Positions 58,968 to 64,000 of a stretch of DNA of 64,000 bases are shown piece after piece. The DNA is from Elstera sp043721315 (GTDB lineage Bacteria; Pseudomonadota; Alphaproteobacteria; Elsterales; Elsteraceae): assembly GCA_043721315.1 (NCBI GenBank), contig JAYSQZ010000044.1:7822-71821 (forward strand), written 5' to 3'. Below the pieces are notes generated by a model. It was not told the origin of the DNA. It saw nothing but the letters and a program-made list of their open reading frames with translations, and searched no databases. Made by a program: the position numbers and the translations under genes. How positions within the stretch are numbered: position 1 is the stretch's first letter; each line of letters starts with the position of its first letter.

Positions 58968-59264
58968 ATGTTTGCTTCCCCCTTTGCTTGGCTGATTAGC
59001 ACAGCGATTAATCTGCTATTTTGGATCATTCTCATTCAGGCCATTTTGAGTTGGCTCATGGCGTTTAACGTGGTCAACACCCGCAACCCCGTCGTTGCGA
59101 CGATTTGGGATTTGACCAATCGGCTCACCAACCCGCTGCTTCGCCCCATCCGCGCGATCTTGCCGAATTTCAACGGTGTCGATCTGTCGCCATTGGTGTT
59201 GCTGGTGTTGCTGCAATTCGTTGAACGGCTGTTGATCGCTTACGTCTATCCGATGCTGCCGTAA
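58968..59264 (+). CDS. YggT family membrane protein
   Basis: A 98-residue integral membrane protein with two YggT domain helices (INLLFWIILIQAILSWLMA and LSPLVLLVLLQFVERLLIAY). The conserved WDLTNRLTNPLLRPIRAILP between them is diagnostic. Family members have been linked to cell division and osmotic stress. The ATG is preceded by a GGAG site in TCAGGAGATG. folD follows at 44 bp. Confidence 0.9.
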   Translation: MFASPFAWLISTAINLLFWIILIQAILSWLMAFNVVNTRNPVVATIWDLTNRLTNPLLRPIRAILPNFNGVDLSPLVLLVLLQFVERLLIAYVYPMLP

Positions 59265-59307
59265 CTCCCGTGCTGCCGATCATCGAGGAACTAGGAGCGT
59301 GCGCGCC

Positions 59308-60192
59308 ATGACGACCCCCACCGCCACCCGAATCGACGGTAAAGCCTTTGCCGAAAAGCTGCGCGCGCGCCTTGCCGTCGAGATCAGCGGGCTTGAGTTT
59401 CAGCCCGGCCTTGCCGTGGTTTTAGTGGGGGAGGATCCGGCCAGTCAGGTCTATGTTCGCAACAAAGCCGCGCAAACGGTGGAAGTCGGTATGCGGTCCT
59501 TCGAGCATAGGCTGCCCGCGACGGCACACGAAGCCGACGTGTTGAGCCTGGTCGCGCGCCTGAATGCCGATCCTGCCGTCGATGGTATTCTGGTGCAACT
59601 ACCGCTGCCCAAACAGATCGCTGCCGACAAGGTGTTGCTCGCCATTGATCCGGCCAAAGATGTCGATGGTTTTCACCCGGTCAATGCCGGGCGGCTGGCA
59701 ACGGGGGCTGCCGCCCTAGTGCCCTGCACGCCGCTGGGGTGCTTGATGCTGCTGCAAGACCATTTTTCTAATGTTCTGGGGGGCAGCCTCGCCGGGATGG
59801 AGGCGGTGATTCTTGGGCGGTCCAATATCGTCGGTAAACCGATGGCGCATTTGCTGCTAAAGGCCGATTGTACGGTCACTATCGCCCATTCGCGCAGCCG
59901 CGATTTACCTGAACTCTGTCGGAGGGCCGATATTCTGGTCGCCGCCGTGGGCCGGCCCGAACTGGTGCGCGGCCATTGGATTAAGCCGGGGGCAACGGTG
60001 ATTGATGTCGGCATCAACCGCCTGCCGCCCGATGAGAACGGTAAAAGCCGCCTCGTCGGCGATGTTCATTATGCCGAAGCCGTTCAGGTGGCGGGGGCGA
60101 TTACCCCGGTGCCGGGCGGGATTGGCCCGATGACGATTGCCTGCCTTTTGCATAATACCGTGACAGCCGCCAAGGCCAGACGCAGCGTATAG
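59308..60192 (+). CDS. folD: Bifunctional methylenetetrahydrofolate dehydrogenase/cyclohydrolase
   Basis: Interconverts 5,10-methylene- and 10-formyl-tetrahydrofolate, with NADP, in one-carbon metabolism. The 294-residue protein has PGLAVVLVGEDPASQVYVRNKA, the catalytic Lys in the next helix, LVQLPLPKQ and a Rossmann region (ILGRSNIVGKPMAHLLL, then TPVPGGIGPMTIACLL near the end). The ATG at 59308 is chosen; a GTG nine bases earlier lies too close to the ribosome site. It is followed by psuK. Confidence 0.95.
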   Translation: MTTPTATRIDGKAFAEKLRARLAVEISGLEFQPGLAVVLVGEDPASQVYVRNKAAQTVEVGMRSFEHRLPATAHEADVLSLVARLNADPAVDGILVQLPLPKQIAADKVLLAIDPAKDVDGFHPVNAGRLATGAAALVPCTPLGCLMLLQDHFSNVLGGSLAGMEAVILGRSNIVGKPMAHLLLKADCTVTIAHSRSRDLPELCRRADILVAAVGRPELVRGHWIKPGATVIDVGINRLPPDENGKSRLVGDVHYAEAVQVAGAITPVPGGIGPMTIACLLHNTVTAAKARRSV

Positions 60193-60239
60193 TTTTCGCA
60201 GCATGTAGTCTTCGGGCGCGGTCGATAAGGGGGCGGGGA

Positions 60240-61109
60240 ATGACGGATATTGTGTGTATCGGCGGGCTGGTGTGGGATACCCTGGCAATCGCTCAACAGC
60301 CGGTGATAACGGGAACCTCGAACCCAGTGGTCGTCAGCCATTCTGCGGGGGGCGTTGCGCGCAATGTGGCCGTGATGGCAGCGCGGGCAGGGCTTCAAAC
60401 CGAACTCGTTAGCCTGATTGGCCGGGACGTGGAAGGCGAGATTCTGCTGCGCGAATTGGCCGCCGATCACGTGCAAACCCGGCTGATTACGCCCCACCGC
60501 AGCCTGCCGACCGCCAGTTATGCCGCCCTGCTCAACCCCGATGGCAGTCTGCACGTGGCTTGGGCCGATATGAGCGTGCTGGAAGCGATGGACCCCGCCT
60601 TTTTCCAGCCGCTGATGATCGCGCTTTCTGCCACGCCGTTATGGTTTTTGGATACGAACTTAACCGCCGAAGCCCTGGGGCACTTAGCGCAACACCGCCC
60701 GAACGGCACGCGGTTGGTAGTCGATGCCGTTTCGGTTGCTAAAGCCGAGCGGCTAAACGCCTGCCTGCCCGCGCTCGATCTGCTGTTTTGCAACCGCGAC
60801 GAAGCGCAGCTTCTCACCGGCGCGCCGAAAGCGGTGGAGTGTTTGCCGTTGGCGATTGCCCTGCGGAACCGGGGCTGCCGCGCCGTTATCGTCACCGATG
60901 GGCCGCGCGGTGCCGCGCTTGCAGCGGAGGGCGTGGAGCTTCTGCTGCCACCGCCACCGCTGCCCGGCCCGATCGTTGATGAAACCGGCGCGGGCGACTC
61001 GTTGGTCGCAGGAACCTTGGTTGGGCTGGTGCGCGGCGAGGGCCTGCCCGGTGCCCTGCGTGGGGGAATGCGCCTTGCCGCCGAAACCTTGACCCGTTTG
61101 GGAGTTTAA
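60240..61109 (+). CDS. psuK: Pseudouridine kinase (PfkB family)
   Basis: Phosphorylates pseudouridine to pseudouridine 5'-phosphate. The 289-residue PfkB fold has the N-terminal HSAGGVARNVAVMAARAG block and the C-terminal DETGAGDSLVAG signature with the catalytic Asp. Its neighbour psuG, one base downstream, is the enzyme that splits the product, which makes the pseudouridine assignment much safer than the family alone. A dedicated transporter is absent. Confidence 0.88.
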   Translation: MTDIVCIGGLVWDTLAIAQQPVITGTSNPVVVSHSAGGVARNVAVMAARAGLQTELVSLIGRDVEGEILLRELAADHVQTRLITPHRSLPTASYAALLNPDGSLHVAWADMSVLEAMDPAFFQPLMIALSATPLWFLDTNLTAEALGHLAQHRPNGTRLVVDAVSVAKAERLNACLPALDLLFCNRDEAQLLTGAPKAVECLPLAIALRNRGCRAVIVTDGPRGAALAAEGVELLLPPPPLPGPIVDETGAGDSLVAGTLVGLVRGEGLPGALRGGMRLAAETLTRLGV

Positions 61110-61110
61110 C

Positions 61111-62040
61111 ATGGCCTTGCCATCCGCCGTTCGCTTGCACCCCGAGGTTGCCGAGGCTCTGGCCGAGGGCCGCCCGGTGGTGGCGCTCGAATCGACCATT
61201 ATCGCCCACGGTATGCCCTACCCGCAGAATGTAGAAACGGCACGCCGCGTAGAAGGCTTGCTGCGGGCGGGCGGCGCGGTTCCAGCGACGATTGCCGTGA
61301 TTGATGGCGCGCTTCAGGTGGGGCTGGATGATGTTTTGCTGGAGCGCCTCGGCACTGCCCCCGATGTCGCCAAACTCTCCCGGCGGGATTTGCCGATTGC
61401 CCTTGCCACCAAACGCCTCGGCGCGACGACAGTGGCGACAACGATGATCGGCGCCAGCCTCGCAGGGATTGCGATTTTCGTGACCGGGGGCATCGGCGGC
61501 GCTCATCGCGGGGCGGAGCATAGTTTCGATATTTCTGCTGACCTGACCGAACTCAGCCGCACCAACGTGGGCGTGGTCTGCGCTGGGGCGAAATCAATTC
61601 TCGATTTACCGAAAACCTTAGAAGTGTTGGAAACCCTAGGCGTGCCCGTGATCGGCTATCAGACTGACAGCTTTCCGCCGTTCTACGCCCGCACCTCAAC
61701 CCTGCCGGTCGATCATCGGGCGGAGAGCGCGACAGAGATTGCTGCTATTCTGTCGGCTAAATGGTCCCTAGGGCTTGATGGCGGCGTGGTTATCGCCAAT
61801 CCCGCCCCCTTAGAAACAGCGCTGCCGCCCGACGAAGTGGAAGCCTATATCGCCCAGGCGATTTCCGAGGCGCGGGCAAGCGGCGTGCGCGGTAAGGCGG
61901 AAACGCCGTTTCTGTTGAAGCGCATTGCCGAGCTTAGCCAAGGCCGTTCCCTCGCCGCCAATATCGCGCTCGTTGAAAATAATGCGCGGTTGGGGGCAGC
62001 GATTGCGGTGGCTTTGGCCGGGCGGCGGGCTTTCGGATAG
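61111..62040 (+). CDS. psuG: Pseudouridine-5'-phosphate glycosidase
   Basis: Splits pseudouridine 5'-phosphate into uracil and ribose 5-phosphate. The 309-residue protein has the family's ALESTIIAHGMPYPQN near the N-terminus, GATTVATTMIGASLAGI, FVTGGIGGAHRGAE, and a Lys/Asp-containing VVCAGAKSILD region. It follows psuK by one base in a catabolic operon for pseudouridine released from RNA turnover. Confidence 0.94.
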   Translation: MALPSAVRLHPEVAEALAEGRPVVALESTIIAHGMPYPQNVETARRVEGLLRAGGAVPATIAVIDGALQVGLDDVLLERLGTAPDVAKLSRRDLPIALATKRLGATTVATTMIGASLAGIAIFVTGGIGGAHRGAEHSFDISADLTELSRTNVGVVCAGAKSILDLPKTLEVLETLGVPVIGYQTDSFPPFYARTSTLPVDHRAESATEIAAILSAKWSLGLDGGVVIANPAPLETALPPDEVEAYIAQAISEARASGVRGKAETPFLLKRIAELSQGRSLAANIALVENNARLGAAIAVALAGRRAFG

Positions 62041-62114
62041 AGTTTCAACCGTGTTCAGGTTTTTCGTCTCCTTGCCCTGCGAAGCCGTTGGGGGGCACGT
62101 GGAAACAGGATAGT

Positions 62115-62510
62115 ATGCAGCGCATGGCCCAGTCTTCCCGAACAATTGCGCCAGAGAGCGGCCCTAAGCTCGCCATAGATCCGCAGCTCGCGCTGTTCGT
62201 ACAGCAGATGGCGAGCCGCGAGTTTGTGGCTGAAGACATCGTTGCCCTCGCCCGCACGATCTATGTTCACGTGCTGCTGCGCGCGCGCCAAGCGGCAGGC
62301 GGGCACCGAATGAGCCGAGATATGATCTTGGGGCTGACAGGCCGGGTTCTCACTCAGATGGTCGGCTTTTCCTTCGATGCCCGCGACGTTGCCGACCTGC
62401 TGGATGAAGCCGATGCCCCGCCAGCACAGGCCGATGCGGAAGAAGCGGACCCCAATGCCGACCCGATGGAAGCCCGCCGCAAGCGTTTAGCCGCCGCAAA
62501 ACAAAAATAG
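62115..62510 (+). CDS. Hypothetical alpha-helical protein
   Basis: A 131-residue protein I do not recognise. It is mainly helical (QLALFVQQMASREFVAEDIVALARTIYVHVLLRARQAA region, given in part), ends with a Lys/Ala-rich tail, and has no signal peptide or membrane helix. The chosen ATG at 62115 follows an AGGA site; a second ATG three codons later is possible. It sits between psuG and the Bax-inhibitor gene with no clear functional link. Confidence 0.68.
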   Translation: MQRMAQSSRTIAPESGPKLAIDPQLALFVQQMASREFVAEDIVALARTIYVHVLLRARQAAGGHRMSRDMILGLTGRVLTQMVGFSFDARDVADLLDEADAPPAQADAEEADPNADPMEARRKRLAAAKQK

Positions 62511-62650
62511 CAGAATAAGATAACAGAATCAGATTCTGGTGGCTAAATCGCAAAAAGCCATTGAACTTTCCCGTAGGCTTGCCAAAGTAGGGATATGCCC
62601 TGGTAGATTTGCCAGGAATTGAGGCCCAGGAATTGAGACGGAGAGAAAAA

Positions 62651-63364
62651 ATGGCTCAAGGTTGGCAGACGCAGCGCACGACGCGCACCGTCGATCAGGC
62701 AGCGTACGACGCCGGCCTCCGCAGCTATATGTTACGCATTTTCGCGTATATGGCCGGCGGTTTGGCGGTCACGGGCGTCGTTGCCGCAATGGTGGCGAGC
62801 AGCCCCGCGATGACACAGTTGGTTTTCGGCACGCCGCTGAAGTGGGTGGCGATGCTCGCCCCGATTGGCGTTGTGCTAATGTTCTACAGCATGATCCACC
62901 GCATGTCGGCGGCAACAGCCCAGGCGGTATTCTGGGGTTATTCGGCGCTGATGGGCGTGTCGATGGCCAGCATCTTCATGGTTTTCACCGGCCAGTCGAT
63001 TGCCCAAGTTTTCTTCATCTCGGCGTCGGTGTTCCTCACCGCAGCGGTCTATGGCTACACGACGAAGAAAGACCTTACCTCCATCGGCAGTTTCATGCTG
63101 ATTGGCATGGTTGGCATTTTCATCGCCGCGATCGTGAATATCTTCCTCGGCTCCAGCATGATGAGTATGCTCATTTCTATGCTGGCCGTGGTGATCTTCA
63201 CGGGTCTGACGGCCTTCGACGCGCAGCGCCTGAAGGAAGAGTATGCTGAGGGTTACGGTACCGAAAGCCTGATGAAAATGTCGTTGATTGGGGCGCTGTC
63301 GCTCTACCTCAACTTCATCAACATCTTCACGGCCTTGCTCAACCTGATGGGCAACCGCGAGTAG
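62651..63364 (+). CDS. Bax inhibitor-1/YccA family membrane protein
   Basis: A 237-residue inner-membrane protein with seven hydrophobic segments and the BI-1-like pattern (SYMLRIFAYMAGGLAVTGVVAAMV, AVIFTGLTAFDAQRLKEEYAEG in part). The family may act as a pH-sensitive ion channel or in membrane stress; the bacterial role is not settled. The chosen ATG has GGAGAG upstream, whereas the frame begins 14 codons earlier without one. Confidence 0.9.
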   Translation: MAQGWQTQRTTRTVDQAAYDAGLRSYMLRIFAYMAGGLAVTGVVAAMVASSPAMTQLVFGTPLKWVAMLAPIGVVLMFYSMIHRMSAATAQAVFWGYSALMGVSMASIFMVFTGQSIAQVFFISASVFLTAAVYGYTTKKDLTSIGSFMLIGMVGIFIAAIVNIFLGSSMMSMLISMLAVVIFTGLTAFDAQRLKEEYAEGYGTESLMKMSLIGALSLYLNFINIFTALLNLMGNRE

Positions 63365-63392
63365 AGACGGAAGGTCACTTGACCTGAAACGA

Positions 63393-63425
63393 AACCCGGC
63401 GCGACACTGTTGCGCCGGGTTTTTT
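63393..63425 (+). terminator. Rho-independent terminator
   Basis: Perfect ten-base arms (63393-63402 and 63412-63421) around a nine-base loop, followed by a T-run. It ends the Bax-inhibitor transcript. Confidence 0.85.
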
Positions 63426-63437
63426 GTTGGACTTAAG

Positions 63438-63848
63438 ATGATTATGCGCGCGCTCAGTTGGGGAATGATGCTTGTTGCCGTGAGCCTGAGTGCCACGGCA
63501 CAACAAACGAATCCGCCCCAAAACGCTCCCAAAGTGCCGCGCACGGCAGCCGACCAGAAACCGCAGCCCTACCCGCTGACGAATTTCTACCAGCCACCGC
63601 CGACACCCACTGAAGTGGGCCGTACCACGCGCCCCCACGCCTATCTTTATGCCCCCTGCCTCGACGCCAAAGTCGCGTCCCTGGCGGGAATGCCGCGCGA
63701 AGCCGCCTTAGCCAAAGTCCGCACCATGAACCTGATGCAGGTGCGCGTCATCGCCCTCGAAACCCCTGTAACCTACGAGCGCGTGCCGGAACGGCTAACC
63801 TTGATCGTTACCGCTGCGGGACGGGTGAGCCGGGCCTTCTGCCGTTAG
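63438..63848 (+). CDS. Secreted I78-family protease inhibitor-like protein
   Basis: A 136-residue exported protein. A signal peptide ends near ATAQQ (about residue 22), then a Pro/Gln-rich linker (22-70), then a domain with CLDAKVASLAG, VRVIALETPVTYERVPERLTL and a final AGRVSRAFC. This is the pattern of inhibitor family I78 (potato inhibitor I-like), with two terminal cysteines that could form a disulfide. It probably protects the cell from secreted proteases. Other alternatives are not apparent. Confidence 0.78.
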   Translation: MIMRALSWGMMLVAVSLSATAQQTNPPQNAPKVPRTAADQKPQPYPLTNFYQPPPTPTEVGRTTRPHAYLYAPCLDAKVASLAGMPREAALAKVRTMNLMQVRVIALETPVTYERVPERLTLIVTAAGRVSRAFCR

Positions 63849-63932
63849 AGCAAATAGGGGCACGCATAAGTCCAACAGGCTTAATTTCGATTTTTAAGAG
63901 CAATATATTAGTCTTAATTTCGGAGATTAAGC

Positions 63933-63995
63933 GTGGAAATCCCTAAAACAGAGCTATTTTCTGTCCTTCAGGAGTTTAGAGCTGCGTGCGATTAA
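63933..63995 (+). CDS. Possible leader peptide, 20 residues
   Basis: A GTG-started short open frame (20 codons plus TAA) with CGGAG seven bases upstream, located just before the window edge in an AT-rich spacer. It encodes MEIPKTELFSVLQEFRAACD. It might be a leader peptide or the start of a broken gene; the downstream sequence is not visible. Confidence 0.2.
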   Translation: MEIPKTELFSVLQEFRAACD

Positions 63996-64000
63996 TCGGA

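Noticed and set aside
1..64000. Search for CRISPR arrays, tRNA or rRNA genes, insertion sequences, prophage genes and attachment sites.
   Set aside because: No regularly spaced repeats, no tRNA-like T-loop arms in plausible context, no transposase, integrase or phage structural protein was seen by eye. A tRNA and repeat search by software would be decisive.

Overview
The window looks like a piece of an alphaproteobacterial chromosome, most likely Rhodospirillales. This is an inference from gene content: a CcrM-type GAnTC methyltransferase, a kdsD-lptCAB-rpoN-hpf-ptsN run, a fused rhodanese-ChrB beside ChrA, and the protein families seen throughout. GC content is high, coding density is very high, and ATGA/TGATG stop-start overlaps are common. 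I see no rRNA, tRNA, insertion sequence, prophage or CRISPR array.

Layout. 1-4 kb: clpB (3' part cut off by the window edge), rnhB, ccrM with an overlapping small ribbon-helix-helix gene, then a possible small RNA with a strong terminator. 4-11.5 kb (minus strand): a C-terminal scrap of a DOPA-dioxygenase-like gene, an MscS-family channel with a coiled-coil partner, a molybdopterin oxidoreductase, a peptidoglycan-binding secreted protein, pdxJ and a HAD phosphatase. 11.8-27.8 kb: a diguanylate cyclase, then an exopolysaccharide locus. It holds a KpsS-like protein, an orphan Thr/Ser/Ala-rich protein, a GT4 glycosyltransferase, a Wzy-like polymerase, a beta-barrel protein, Wza-like and Wzc-like proteins, a flippase, two hexapeptide acyltransferases, a PhyH-family oxygenase and a WecA-like initiating transferase. 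28-37 kb: a pseudouridine synthase, a sensor kinase, and the envelope/nitrogen operon kdsD-lptC-lptA-lptB-rpoN-hpf-ptsN. 37-42.8 kb: a ybbP/ybbA/tesA-type locus with a HicAB toxin-antitoxin pair inserted between ybbA and ybbP on the opposite strand, then an aldo/keto reductase. 42.8-48.2 kb: SelO, a 5'-nucleotidase-like protein whose metal ligands are mostly lost, a GhrA-like dehydrogenase, and two adjacent toxin-antitoxin-type pairs (Xre/RES and DUF4160/DUF2442). 48.2-53.5 kb: hslO, argF, argD, an ABC-2 permease, recX and a LysE-type exporter. 53.6-56.8 kb: a sulfite-oxidase-like molybdoenzyme, then a Fur-box-like promoter, a short transcript ending in a terminator, a folded RNA leader, and chrB-chrA. 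56.8-64 kb: a hairpin-rich repeat, an Lrp regulator divergent from an MFS transporter, yggT, folD, psuK-psuG, a small hypothetical gene, a Bax-inhibitor-1 family protein and an I78-type protease inhibitor.

The most unusual signals are in the spaces between genes: the Fur-box/terminator/structured-leader arrangement before chrBA, the hairpin-plus-terminator block after ccrM, the HicAB insertion, and the hairpin cluster after chrA. No single locus can be called a wholly new system from sequence alone. Translation starts were corrected where a Shine-Dalgarno site, an operon overlap or family length argued for a different start than the longest frame. All regulatory and RNA calls are hypotheses.
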